Positions 15,311-24,284 of a DNA stretch of 45,593 bases are shown piece after piece. Source of the stretch: Paenibacillus sp. FSL H7-0331. Its GTDB lineage: Bacteria; Bacillota; Bacilli; Paenibacillales; NBRC-103111. Made by a program: the position numbers and the translations under genes. How positions within the stretch are numbered: position 1 is the first letter of the stretch; every line of letters begins with the position of its first letter. The stretch spans positions 1 to 45,593 of the forward strand of contig NZ_MRTH01000051.1 in the NCBI RefSeq assembly GCF_001956045.1. The letters run 5' to 3'. Below the pieces are notes generated by a model. It made no database searches. It was not told the origin of the DNA and saw only the letters and a program-made list of their open reading frames with translations.

Positions 15311-16405
15311 ATGAACAAATGGTTGAAAAAGAGCGGCATCGTGGGCTTGGCATTGACTTTTACCGTAGCTTTAACGGGCTGCACAACTGGAGAAACCAAG
15401 CCAGCGGCAGCAGGTGGCGATTCGAAGCCAGCCGCTACAGCACCAGCCGCGGATAAGAAAGACAAGAAGATTGTTATCGGGATGTCGCTTGACACCTTGC
15501 AGGAAGAGCGGTGGCAGCGTGACCGCGACATGTTCGTAGCCAAAGCCAAGGAGCTTGGAGCGGAAGTTAACGTGCAGGCAGCGAACAGCGATGACGCGAA
15601 GCAAATCGCACAGGCGGAGAACTTGATCAGCCAAGGCGTAGATATTCTTGTGGTCGTACCTCATAACGCTGAGGCGACAGCAGCCATTGTACAAAAAGCA
15701 CATGCGGCCAACATCAAGGTCATCTCTTATGACCGATTGATCAAAAACTCGGACGTGGACCTTTACATTTCCTTTGATAATGAGCGTGTTGGTGAGATGC
15801 AGGCGAAAGCGATTGTAGAAAAAGCGCCAAAAGGCAAATATGTGCTAATTGAGGGTTCAGAAACAGACAATAACGCACATTTATTCAAAAAAGGGCAGAT
15901 GAACATTTTAAAGCCGCTGGTGGATAAAGGCGATATCAAGATTGTATACGAGCAATGGACGAAGGATTGGGGTCCGGCTAATGCACTGGCTAATATGGAA
16001 AATGCTCTGACAACGAACAAGAATGAAGTTGATGCAGTTGTTGCTGCCAACGACGGTACAGCAGGCGGAGTTATTCAAGCACTGACGGCGCAGAAGCTGG
16101 CTGGTAAAATTCCGGTTTCCGGCCAAGATGCGGAGCTGGCTGCGATGCAGCGTATTGTTGAAGGTACGCAGTTAATGACCGTGTATAAGCCGCTGAAGAA
16201 GCTGGCGGATGAAGCTGCTACTGTTGCTGTGAAGATGGCTAAAGGCGAAAAGGTAGACGCTCCGAAAAAAGTGAATAATGCCAAAATCGATGTACCGTCC
16301 ATCCTGCTCGATCCTGTAGCGGTGAACAAAGATAATGTGGATTCAACCGTCATTGCGGACGGCTTCCATAAGAAAGAAGATGTATACAAGAACGTTAAGA
16401 AATAA
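15311..16405 (+). CDS. xylF: XylF/ChvE-type sugar-binding lipoprotein
   Basis: 364 residues. The signal peptide has a lipobox (VALTGC, C24), so the mature protein is membrane-tethered outside the cell. A low-complexity Lys/Ala/Pro linker to about residue 55 is followed by a type-I periplasmic-binding fold: KIVIGMSLDTLQEERWQRDRD, NLISQGVDILVVVPHNAEA, VISYDRLIKNSDVDLYISFD, VVAANDGTAGGVIQAL, VSGQDAELAAMQRIVEGTQL. This is the XylF/ChvE (D-xylose, multiple monosaccharide) group. ATG 15311 is preferred over the TTG immediately before it, given GGGAGAGG upstream. It is followed by a terminator, then the ATPase gene. Xylose is the most likely ligand but related pentoses or glucose/galactose remain possible. 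Confidence 0.88.
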   Translation: MNKWLKKSGIVGLALTFTVALTGCTTGETKPAAAGGDSKPAATAPAADKKDKKIVIGMSLDTLQEERWQRDRDMFVAKAKELGAEVNVQAANSDDAKQIAQAENLISQGVDILVVVPHNAEATAAIVQKAHAANIKVISYDRLIKNSDVDLYISFDNERVGEMQAKAIVEKAPKGKYVLIEGSETDNNAHLFKKGQMNILKPLVDKGDIKIVYEQWTKDWGPANALANMENALTTNKNEVDAVVAANDGTAGGVIQALTAQKLAGKIPVSGQDAELAAMQRIVEGTQLMTVYKPLKKLADEAATVAVKMAKGEKVDAPKKVNNAKIDVPSILLDPVAVNKDNVDSTVIADGFHKKEDVYKNVKK

Positions 16406-16419
16406 GCAGCGAGCCGAGA

Positions 16420-16442
16420 GGGCGGGGAATCCCGCCCTTTTT
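16420..16442 (+). terminator. Intercistronic terminator between xylF and xylG
   Basis: GGGCGGG (16420-16426), GAAT loop, CCCGCCC (16431-16437), then five T residues. It lies 15 bases after the xylF stop and 34 before the xylG start. Partial termination here would make far more binding protein than ATPase and permease, as is common for ABC importers. Confidence 0.85.
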
Positions 16443-16475
16443 CTGAGAGGGAAACCGAGAAGGGGGAATAGTTAC

Positions 16476-18005
16476 ATGGAAACCATGGCCCTTGAAATGA
16501 AAACGATTACGAAGGAATTTCCGGGGGTTAAGGCACTGAATCAGGTCACATTTAAGGTGAAGAAGGGTGAGGTGCACGCTTTGTGCGGGGAGAATGGAGC
16601 GGGCAAATCGACTTTAATGAAAGTGCTAAGCGGGCTGTATCCGGCGGGAACCTACGAAGGTGAAATTCTGGTCGACGGCGTCGTACAGCGGTTCGGACAT
16701 ATTAAAGACGCGGAAAAGGCAGGCATTGCTATCATCTATCAGGAGCTTGCATTGGTGAAGAATCTGACCGTTGGTGAAAATCTGTTTTTAGGTAACGAGC
16801 CTTCCCGCTTCGGTATTATGGACTGGGATTATGTTTACCTCGAGACGGAAAGCTGGCTGCGTCAGGTGGGTTTAAGCGGCATCAAGCCGGATCGGATTAC
16901 GGGGACGCTTGGCATCGGGCAGCAGCAGTTGATTGAAATAGCAAAAGCCTTATCCAAGAAGGCAAAAATCCTCATCCTCGATGAGCCGACAGCGGCACTG
17001 ACCGAGAAGGAAGTTGCTATTTTGCTTGCCATTTTGAAAGAGTTCAAAAATCTGGGTGTTACCTGCATTTATATCTCACATAAATTAAATGAAGTATTCG
17101 AGATCGCGGATACGATTACCATACTGCGTGATGGACTGACGATTGCTTCGCAGCCGACATCGGAATTGACCGAGGATAAAGTGATTTCACTTATGGTGGG
17201 ACGAGAATTAAAAGAACGGTTTCCTCGTGTGGAGGCACAACCGGGTACAACGATGCTGGCAGTGAAGGATTACACGGTATGGGACCCGAGCCAGCCGGGA
17301 CGTAAAGTGATTGACAACCTATCTTTTGAATTAAAGCAGGGAGAAATTCTCGGCATCTCGGGTTTGGTCGGAGCCGGTCGCAGTGAATTGGTGCTGAGTT
17401 TGTTTGGAGCTTATGAGGGAGCAAAGCAAGGCAGCGTTGCCATTGACGGCAAACCTGTAAATATTAAAAGTACACAACAGGCCATAGAGCACGGAATGGC
17501 GCTAGTATCCGAGGATCGAAAAAAATATGGGCTGGTGCTGGATATGGATATTAAAAATAATATCAGCTTGTCCAGTTTACATAGCATTTCCGTCCGCGGG
17601 GTCATTCAGGAAAATCAGGAAATAGCCGTCGGTCAGGATTACATTCAACAGCTGAAAATAAAAGCGAATTCGGTAGAAACCGTTGTAGGTACATTAAGCG
17701 GCGGCAACCAGCAGAAGGTGGTTATTGGGAAATGGTTAATGACCAAGCCCAAAATTCTCATATTGGATGAGCCGACGCGTGGGATCGATGTAGGCGCTAA
17801 GTTCGAAATTTATAACATCATGAATCAATTATTATCGCAGGGGGTGGCCATTATTATGATCTCATCCGAACTGCCTGAAGTATTAGGGGTCAGCCACCGG
17901 ATTATGGTGATTTCGGAGGGTAAGATGGCCGGTATATTCAACTATCAATCAGCAACTCAGGAGGTTATCATGGCGGCAGCAACAGGGGGAATCAAACATG
18001 GCTAA
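16476..18005 (+). CDS. xylG: XylG/MglA-type sugar ABC transporter ATPase (two ATPase domains)
   Basis: 509 residues carrying two tandem ATP-binding cassettes, as usual for CUT2 importers. The first has Walker A GENGAGKST, the family-specific IYQEL Q-loop, signature LGIGQQQLIEIA and Walker B ILILDEPTAALT. The second has the degenerate Walker A GLVGAGRSE typical of this family, signature LSGGNQQKVVIGKWL and Walker B LILDEPTRGID. Start ATG 16476 follows AAGGGGGA; an earlier frame extension lacks a ribosome site. The gene overlaps the permease gene by eight bases. It energises uptake of the sugar bound by XylF. Confidence 0.92.
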   Translation: METMALEMKTITKEFPGVKALNQVTFKVKKGEVHALCGENGAGKSTLMKVLSGLYPAGTYEGEILVDGVVQRFGHIKDAEKAGIAIIYQELALVKNLTVGENLFLGNEPSRFGIMDWDYVYLETESWLRQVGLSGIKPDRITGTLGIGQQQLIEIAKALSKKAKILILDEPTAALTEKEVAILLAILKEFKNLGVTCIYISHKLNEVFEIADTITILRDGLTIASQPTSELTEDKVISLMVGRELKERFPRVEAQPGTTMLAVKDYTVWDPSQPGRKVIDNLSFELKQGEILGISGLVGAGRSELVLSLFGAYEGAKQGSVAIDGKPVNIKSTQQAIEHGMALVSEDRKKYGLVLDMDIKNNISLSSLHSISVRGVIQENQEIAVGQDYIQQLKIKANSVETVVGTLSGGNQQKVVIGKWLMTKPKILILDEPTRGIDVGAKFEIYNIMNQLLSQGVAIIMISSELPEVLGVSHRIMVISEGKMAGIFNYQSATQEVIMAAATGGIKHG

Positions 18006-19188
18006 TTTTGGCGGTATGCAGGTGCCGGTAGACGGGGTCAAAAATCATAGAAAAATTCAGTTGTGGATGAAAATGGACATTAGAGCATACGCGATGATCG
18101 GTGCTTTGGTGGCGATTTGGCTGTTGTTCTCCTTGCTTAACGACACGTTCCTGACACCAAGAAATTTATCCAACTTATTTTTGCAAATGTCAGTGACCTC
18201 GGTATTGGCGATTGGCATGGTACTGGTCATAGTGGCCGGACAGATCGATTTGTCTATCGGCTCGATTGTTGGCTTGACCGGCGGGGTGGCCGCCATTCTC
18301 AATGTTTGGTATGACTGGAGTACGGTCCCCGTCATTATAGCTACCATATTGCTGGGCGCAGTGATAGGATTCATTCAGGGCTGGTGGGTCGCTTATCGGG
18401 CTGTTCCCGCATTTATCGTGACGTTGGGCGGTATGATGGTATTTAGGGGGCTTTGGCTGGGCATTTCCGGTAGTAAAACGATTGCTCCGCTATCTCCCGG
18501 ATTCAAATATATAGGCCAATCGTATTTAATTGGACCCATCGGTCTGATTTTGGCAGTAATCGCGATCGTATTTCTGGTGATTGGACTGCTCCGCAAGCGA
18601 AATTCGCGCAAAAAATATGGCTTTGAGCTGGAGCCCATGACGTTCACAATGGCCAAGGCTGTCATCTATGCCGCACTCATTCTCGGCTTCGTGCTTCTCA
18701 TGAATCAATATCAAGGTATACCCGTACCCTTCCTGATCGTCATCGTCTTGGCAGTGATCTTCACTTTCATGGCCAAAAACACTGTGTTTGGCCGCCAAAC
18801 GTATGCGGTAGGAGGCAATGCGGAGGCTTCCCGCTTATCCGGGATCAATACGAAACGAAGATTGCTTGTCGTCTTTGTGCTGTGCAACACACTGGCAGCG
18901 GTAGCCGGATTGATTTTAACCGCAAGGTTGAATGCTGCTACGTCTAATGCCGGTAATATGTATGAGCTGGACGCGATTGCAGCCTGCGTCATCGGCGGAA
19001 CCAGCTTGCTTGGCGGTGCAGGAACGATTATCGGTGCTATTATCGGTGCTTTGGTAATGGCCAGTCTGGACAATGGAATGAGCATCATGAACGTGGACTC
19101 GTATTGGCAGCTGATTGCCAAAGGCAGCATCTTGGTCGTTGCCGTATGGTTCGATATTTACAGCCGTCAAAAAAAGAAGAAGGCGTAA
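17998..19188 (+). CDS. xylH: XylH/GguB-type sugar ABC transporter permease
   Basis: A 396-residue CUT2 permease with about ten hydrophobic segments. Family landmarks are RNLSNLFLQMSVTSVLAIGMVLVIVAGQIDLSIGS near the N-terminus, PAFIVTLGGMMVFRGL in the middle, and the conserved cytoplasmic coupling region TYAVGGNAEASRLSGIN, followed by IAACVIGGTSLLGGAGTIIG. The length of nearly 400, with the charged insert RKRNSRKKYGFEL, is characteristic of XylH/GguB rather than RbsC. The ATG overlaps the end of xylG, so translation is coupled. A terminator follows at 19249-19284. Confidence 0.92.
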   Translation: MANFGGMQVPVDGVKNHRKIQLWMKMDIRAYAMIGALVAIWLLFSLLNDTFLTPRNLSNLFLQMSVTSVLAIGMVLVIVAGQIDLSIGSIVGLTGGVAAILNVWYDWSTVPVIIATILLGAVIGFIQGWWVAYRAVPAFIVTLGGMMVFRGLWLGISGSKTIAPLSPGFKYIGQSYLIGPIGLILAVIAIVFLVIGLLRKRNSRKKYGFELEPMTFTMAKAVIYAALILGFVLLMNQYQGIPVPFLIVIVLAVIFTFMAKNTVFGRQTYAVGGNAEASRLSGINTKRRLLVVFVLCNTLAAVAGLILTARLNAATSNAGNMYELDAIAACVIGGTSLLGGAGTIIGAIIGALVMASLDNGMSIMNVDSYWQLIAKGSILVVAVWFDIYSRQKKKKA

Positions 19189-19248
19189 GCAGTGCGAATT
19201 CCGAAGCTATTATGGATTGAACAGCAGTTGGTTGTGTACCTACTGCGA

Positions 19249-19284
19249 GGTTGTATGAGCGAACAACTCATGCAGCCTTTTTTT
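19249..19284 (+). terminator. Terminator after xylH
   Basis: GGTTGTATGAG (19249-19259) pairs with CTCATGCAGCC (19267-19277), allowing G-U pairs, followed by seven T. It ends the xylFGH transcript. Confidence 0.85.
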
Positions 19285-19464
19285 ATGAAATGAAGTATTA
19301 CCCATTCCCATAGACAAATACGTATAGATTAATTACAATACAATTAAGCAATACAAACCGACCCTTATGATTGGCGGGGTGGGTTTATTTTGCATGTGCA
19401 AGTATGAGAGCAAATAAGTTCGATAGATGATAAAGAAATAATTAAATGCTGGAGGTGACAATTA

Positions 19465-21618
19465 ATGAAGGAACAGAGTACCAACAGCTTATCCAATTCC
19501 CCTATCTATCCTTCTGAGGACAGCCTGTTATTGGAGAATGACGAAAGACTTAGAGGTGCTTTGAAGGAACTGTCAGATATAAGACATGCCTTGGACCAGT
19601 CATCCATTGTGGCAATCACCGACCCGCGTGGAACCATTCTCTACGTAAATGATCAATTTTGTAAAATATCTCAATATGAGCGGAATGAACTGCTGGGACA
19701 AGATCACCGGATATTAAATTCAGACTATCACGCCCGCGATTATTTCAAGGACATGTGGGCTACAATAGGGTCCGGACGTATTTGGCGAGGAGAAATCAGG
19801 AATAAAGCCAAGGATGGCACGTTCTACTGGGTAGATACGACGATCGTTCCATTTTTAAATGAACAGGGAAGACCCTACCATTATGTCTCGATTCGAAATG
19901 ATATTTCCCTTCGTAAGCAAATGGAGGAAGAGATAAGAAAAAGCGAGGAAAAATACCGTTTAATTACCGAAAATTCGTCGGATCTGATTTCAATCATCGA
20001 TACAGCAGGGAACTTTGTGTATGCATCCCCATCTCATATGATTTTGTTAGGACACGACCTGACTAGCTTTGAATCCAGTCATTTACTTCAATGGGTACAT
20101 GTAGAGGATCGTGAGATCGTATCTACTAGTATTCAGCAAATCATACATACGAGGAAATTGTCGACTCAACTGGAATTTCGAGTTCGAACGCGCAGTGATA
20201 GGTACTTTTATGTGGAAACGACACTCAATCCTATTCTCCAAGCATCCGGGGAGGTTACAAGCCTGGTTCTAGTCATGCGTGATATCACCGAACGGAAAAA
20301 ATCGGAGCAAACGATCTACCATTTAGCTTACCACGATACCTTAACGGATTTGCCGAATCGAAGATTATTTATGGATCGGTTACGCAAGGAGGTTCAACTA
20401 GCGAAGCGTCATCAAGCTCAATTAGCGATTATGTTTCTGGATTTGGATCGATTTAAAGACATCAATGATTCACTTGGGCATGAAGCAGGTGATCTTATTC
20501 TTATAGAATCAGCTAAAAGAATCAGCCATTGCGTCGGTCCTAATGGTTTGGTCGCTCGTCTGGGTGGCGATGAATTTGTTGTGTTATTAAAGAGCCTGTC
20601 GAGCCTGACGGAAGTGGAATCCGTGTCAATCGACATTCAAACCATTCTTCAAGAACCGATCGAGCTTGCTGGGCAGCTTTATAGTATGTCCTGCAGTATG
20701 GGAGTCGTCTTATTCCCTTCCAATGGTAGGGACCCGGATGAGCTGTTAAAACGCGCGGATATGGCTCTATATGCAGCTAAGGATATCGGGAGGAATGGGG
20801 TCTCATTCTTTCATTCTGATATGGAGGAGCGTTCTTTGGCACGCATTTTGTTAGAAAACGAGCTGAAAAAGGCGATTGAGCTTGAGCAATTTCATATTGA
20901 TTATCAGCCTAAGCTTGATCTATCGACGGGCCAGTTAATCGGTATGGAAGCACTTGTGAGATGGAATCATCCCGAATTAGGGAGAATACCTCCTGATAAA
21001 TTCATACCCGTAGCTGAAGATACGGGGCTAATTATCCCTCTTGGAGAATGGGTTTTGCGGCATAGCTGTGAGCAAAATAAAAAGTGGCAGGCTCATGGTT
21101 ATCCTCATGTACAACTGTCTGTGAATTTGTCGGCCAGACAATTTTATCAGCCTGACCTGCTAGATAAGATCAAAGAGGTATTAACGATGACGGAATTGGA
21201 TCCGCAATGGTTGGAACTGGAAGTTACCGAAAGTATTTTTGCTGATATTGATCATGCTGTGACCATTCTGGAAGCAATTAAGGAATTAGGGGTCCATACC
21301 TCCATAGATGATTTTGGAACAGGTTACAGTTCATTCAGTTATATTAAGCATCTTCCCGTTAATACTTTGAAAATTGATGCCTCGTTTATTCGGGATATTC
21401 ATCATAATAAAGAGAGTCAGGCCATTGTTAAGGCCATATTGACCATAGCTCAAACGTTGGATATCAACGTGATTGCGGAAGGTGTTGAAAGTCAAGAGCA
21501 GTTAGCCATTCTGCAAGAGGACGGCTGCAATCAAGGACAAGGTTTTCTATTCAGCAAACCCTTATCCGATCAGGATTTTGGAGCGTACCTGCAAGGTTTG
21601 CGAATAACTCGGAGTTAA
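19465..21618 (+). CDS. PAS-PAS-GGDEF-EAL cyclic-di-GMP turnover protein
   Basis: 717 residues, no membrane segment. PAS domain 1 is at about residues 40-155 (IVAITDPRGTILYVNDQFCKIS...FYWVDTTIVP) and PAS 2 at about 165-275 (LITENSSDLISIIDTAGNFVYAS). A GGDEF domain follows at about 280-440, with LTDLPNRRLF and an intact GGDEF near residue 367. An EAL domain occupies about 455-705 with EALVRW (near 495), DDFGTGYSS and EGVES, all required for phosphodiesterase activity. No RxxD inhibitory site is present five residues before GGDEF. Both enzymatic halves look intact, so synthesis, hydrolysis or switching between them cannot be decided from sequence. AGGTG precedes the ATG; the gene is monocistronic. 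Confidence 0.93.
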   Translation: MKEQSTNSLSNSPIYPSEDSLLLENDERLRGALKELSDIRHALDQSSIVAITDPRGTILYVNDQFCKISQYERNELLGQDHRILNSDYHARDYFKDMWATIGSGRIWRGEIRNKAKDGTFYWVDTTIVPFLNEQGRPYHYVSIRNDISLRKQMEEEIRKSEEKYRLITENSSDLISIIDTAGNFVYASPSHMILLGHDLTSFESSHLLQWVHVEDREIVSTSIQQIIHTRKLSTQLEFRVRTRSDRYFYVETTLNPILQASGEVTSLVLVMRDITERKKSEQTIYHLAYHDTLTDLPNRRLFMDRLRKEVQLAKRHQAQLAIMFLDLDRFKDINDSLGHEAGDLILIESAKRISHCVGPNGLVARLGGDEFVVLLKSLSSLTEVESVSIDIQTILQEPIELAGQLYSMSCSMGVVLFPSNGRDPDELLKRADMALYAAKDIGRNGVSFFHSDMEERSLARILLENELKKAIELEQFHIDYQPKLDLSTGQLIGMEALVRWNHPELGRIPPDKFIPVAEDTGLIIPLGEWVLRHSCEQNKKWQAHGYPHVQLSVNLSARQFYQPDLLDKIKEVLTMTELDPQWLELEVTESIFADIDHAVTILEAIKELGVHTSIDDFGTGYSSFSYIKHLPVNTLKIDASFIRDIHHNKESQAIVKAILTIAQTLDINVIAEGVESQEQLAILQEDGCNQGQGFLFSKPLSDQDFGAYLQGLRITRS

Positions 21619-21649
21619 TGAGATTGTAAAGGTTTGCTTGCTATCCAGA

Positions 21650-21695
21650 GCAGCACAAAAAGCATACTGACGCGTCAGCATGCTTTTTGTGCTGC
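21650..21695. terminator. Bidirectional terminator between convergent genes
   Basis: GCAGCACAAAAAGCAT (21650-21665) pairs perfectly with ATGCTTTTTGTGCTGC (21680-21695); the loop is itself palindromic (CTGACGCGTCAG). T and A tracts on the two sides suit termination from both the GGDEF-EAL gene and the minus-strand AraC gene. Confidence 0.85.
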
Positions 21696-21749
21696 ATGAA
21701 CGCTCTATCGCGGATAAATCGAGTAGAGCCATTGCTTTACGGTATCCAG

Positions 21750-24014
21750 TTAATCCTGAAGCCTCGTGTTCAAAGGATGGGTATGCATTTTCCTGTATTC
21801 ACCAGGTGACAATCCTGTATGTTTTTTAAACATCCGGATGAAGGAATTGATCGTCTGGTATCCGATCAGATGAGAGATATCCTGTATCTTTAAATCCGTC
21901 CCCTCCAGCATATGCTTCGCTTTGCGAATTCGAACGCCATTCAGGTATTCGATGAAATTGATCCCGGTTTTTTCCTTGAAATTCGTGGACAGGTAGGTCC
22001 CGCTAATATTCAGCTTATCCGCCACAACGTCTAGCGAAGCATCCTCTCCATAATGCTCCTCCAAATAATTCATAGCGAACGTAATCATCGGATCATAGGC
22101 TTCCTTTTTTTGCTTGATCAGCTGGACGCTTTCACTCAGAAAGCTTTCAAAATATGCTTTATACGGCTCCAGCGTATGGCATTCCTTCAGCTGCTCGGCT
22201 GGAGCCATATTGCCTTTGAACGGATGCTGGGTGATGTTCAGGGAGGCAAGCGTCTTCAACACCATATCGGCCGTTGATAAGGCAAATCCGGCAAAATGGC
22301 AGGCAGGCGACTGCTTTTTGCTCATCTGATCGAACATCCGTTGGACTAGCCGGTTCGTTTGCGGCAGGTTTCCGGCAGATAAATTATTGTGAAATTCCTG
22401 GGCTTCCGAAGGGCTAAAGGCCGAATCGGTACATTCATACGGCTGATGCTCAATAATCTGCGTATCCTCATTGAGACGCCGCAGCTTGACCAGTGAAGAG
22501 GCTTCCTCATAGGACTTGGTTATTTCCGAGGAGTTCCTATACACCCCGCTGTAAGCAATCGTCAGGAAGCATAGCTCCTTATCCAGATCGAATACCTTCT
22601 TCATATGCTCTAACGTTTCCCGCAAATCCGGCGTATTGTTTCTAATGAATACAAGCGCAATGATTTCATCCTTTTCCAGCTGCAGCGTAGCAGGATCATC
22701 ATACTTCAATACCAGATTGTACTGGATAAATTCGCGAAAAAAACTGGACGCCCGATCCTGCTCGAAGCCTGCCTGCTCATTGAACCTTTTGCGGTAGGTA
22801 AGCTGGAAAATAACGAGCTGGAACGGCTTGTCATGGAACAAGGTTTCCTGCGTATCGGCTGCGTTGTTATAAATCTGCTTCAGCTTGTTCGTGTATGAAT
22901 AATACCGCAGCAGCGAGTTTTTTTCTGCAAGCTCGTGATTGAAATTTTTGTTTGTCTGCAGCAGTGAGTTGAATTGGTCACTAATAATATTAAATTCCTT
23001 GATTTGCGTCTGCTTGGGAAGCTCCGAGTTGAAATGCTGAACGGACTCAATGATCCGTTTGATCGGATTGTTAAACTTGATGCTGATAAAGATCGAGGCC
23101 CCAACGCTGAACAGGATGGCAACGAGCAGCAGTGAGAACAGGATGATATTAAGCTTCTTGAACTGTGTGGATATATTTTCGTAAGGAACCCTATTGATGT
23201 AAGAGAAGCCGGTTTCGTTGGCAGTTTTATAAAAGTAGTAGTTATAATCCTTTTGCGTGTAGGTTTGATCAGCTGGAAAGCTTGGCAGCTTCGAAGAGGC
23301 AGAGCCATCCATCATGGTAAATAAAGCTTGGCCGTAGTTATCCATAATCATGAAGTTAGGATTGATCGATTGGTGGAATTTCTCAAACAGCTTGTCGCCA
23401 TCCAGCAAAATAATAACGGCCAGCTTGGTATTCAGATTGTTCTTGATCATAACGGGGAGCAGGTTACGCTTGGTTAATGCCTTGCTGCTGTCCTTTTCGG
23501 TGAAGGTGCTCGCCGGATAGACCTTGAAGGTGAAGGGCTGGGCCATTTCTTGAAGCCAAAAGGATTCGTTGTATTGCGGATTAAGGTAATATTTGGAAAA
23601 TAGACTTTCAGACTGGTGTGAACCATCCTTGTCGATTACATAACGCATATCGCTCATCATAACCATAATGTTGTATATAAATAAATCTTCATTTTCATAT
23701 AAGGCCTTTACCGATTTGTTCACGGCACTGACGAACTCGTAATTCAGACTGCCGTTGCTTCGTTTGAGCAAATTCGCCTCCGGGCTGAACAGCAGGTTCA
23801 ACGCAATTTTACGCTCCAGACGAAACTGGGCTTCGTAGTTCCTCACGGTATTATCCAGATTCAAATGGTTGTAACGAATGATCTCATCCTGAATCATGTC
23901 GCGGGAAAAGGAGTACGACAGGAAGTTAAATGAGATAAATAAAATGATAATCAGAATGAAGCTGGACAGCAGCCTTGTGAAGAGCGATCCCGGCTGTCGC
24001 TTAATCTTTAGCAT
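21750..24014 (-). CDS. Membrane-bound AraC-family transcriptional regulator
   Basis: 754 residues. Membrane helix 1 lies at about residues 13-33, then an extracellular Cache-like region (about 35-290), and membrane helix 2 at about 293-316 (LNIILFSLLLVAILFSVGAS). A HAMP-like linker and a cytoplasmic helical region of YesN/YtdP type follow. The C-terminal AraC domain (about 650-745) has DASLDVVADKLNISGTYLSTNFKE and LKIQDISHLIGYQTINSFIRMFKK, with the closing GLSPGEYRK. Such one-component membrane regulators are typically encoded next to LplABC-type sugar importers in Paenibacillus. It is divergent from such an operon starting at 24285, which it probably controls. The inducer is unknown. Confidence 0.9.
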   Translation of the reverse strand: MLKIKRQPGSLFTRLLSSFILIIILFISFNFLSYSFSRDMIQDEIIRYNHLNLDNTVRNYEAQFRLERKIALNLLFSPEANLLKRSNGSLNYEFVSAVNKSVKALYENEDLFIYNIMVMMSDMRYVIDKDGSHQSESLFSKYYLNPQYNESFWLQEMAQPFTFKVYPASTFTEKDSSKALTKRNLLPVMIKNNLNTKLAVIILLDGDKLFEKFHQSINPNFMIMDNYGQALFTMMDGSASSKLPSFPADQTYTQKDYNYYFYKTANETGFSYINRVPYENISTQFKKLNIILFSLLLVAILFSVGASIFISIKFNNPIKRIIESVQHFNSELPKQTQIKEFNIISDQFNSLLQTNKNFNHELAEKNSLLRYYSYTNKLKQIYNNAADTQETLFHDKPFQLVIFQLTYRKRFNEQAGFEQDRASSFFREFIQYNLVLKYDDPATLQLEKDEIIALVFIRNNTPDLRETLEHMKKVFDLDKELCFLTIAYSGVYRNSSEITKSYEEASSLVKLRRLNEDTQIIEHQPYECTDSAFSPSEAQEFHNNLSAGNLPQTNRLVQRMFDQMSKKQSPACHFAGFALSTADMVLKTLASLNITQHPFKGNMAPAEQLKECHTLEPYKAYFESFLSESVQLIKQKKEAYDPMITFAMNYLEEHYGEDASLDVVADKLNISGTYLSTNFKEKTGINFIEYLNGVRIRKAKHMLEGTDLKIQDISHLIGYQTINSFIRMFKKHTGLSPGEYRKMHTHPLNTRLQD

Positions 24015-24152
24015 GTTACCACACCACCTTCGTCCCTTTTAGGATAAATCCGCACCTCGGCATAAGTGGCAAGAGTGCCATGGATGAGACCCATTATATC
24101 ATCACAAGCACGGCTTGAATATCAATGCAGCAAGGAAAACGGTGCGATCTTG

Positions 24153-24180
24153 TTATCCATTTTTGAGCTCTTTATCCATT
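24153..24180 (+). promoter_or_regulatory. Candidate AraC-type direct-repeat operator
   Basis: The nonamer TTATCCATT occurs at 24153-24161 and again at 24172-24180, 19 bases apart, followed by an AT-rich TATATA at 24188-24193 that could be a -10 box. Direct half-sites about two helical turns apart, next to the promoter, are what an AraC-family activator would need. It lies in the 270-base divergent region between the regulator and the operon. Confidence 0.4.
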
Positions 24181-24284
24181 ATTACGATATATAGAGATCG
24201 GGCTCATATTGTAAAACTGGAGAATAGCCGACGAGTGAAAATTATTCTAAGCTAGCCTTATCAACTTGCGAAAGGAGTCTGCCG

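Noticed and set aside
18711..19130. A 139-codon minus-strand frame inside xylH
   Set aside because: Antisense shadow of a membrane-protein gene; no ribosome site, no homology seen.
19355..19400. Possible riboswitch upstream of the GGDEF-EAL gene
   Set aside because: Only a weak AAACC/GGTTT pairing is visible; no conserved core of a cyclic-di-GMP or other riboswitch could be identified.
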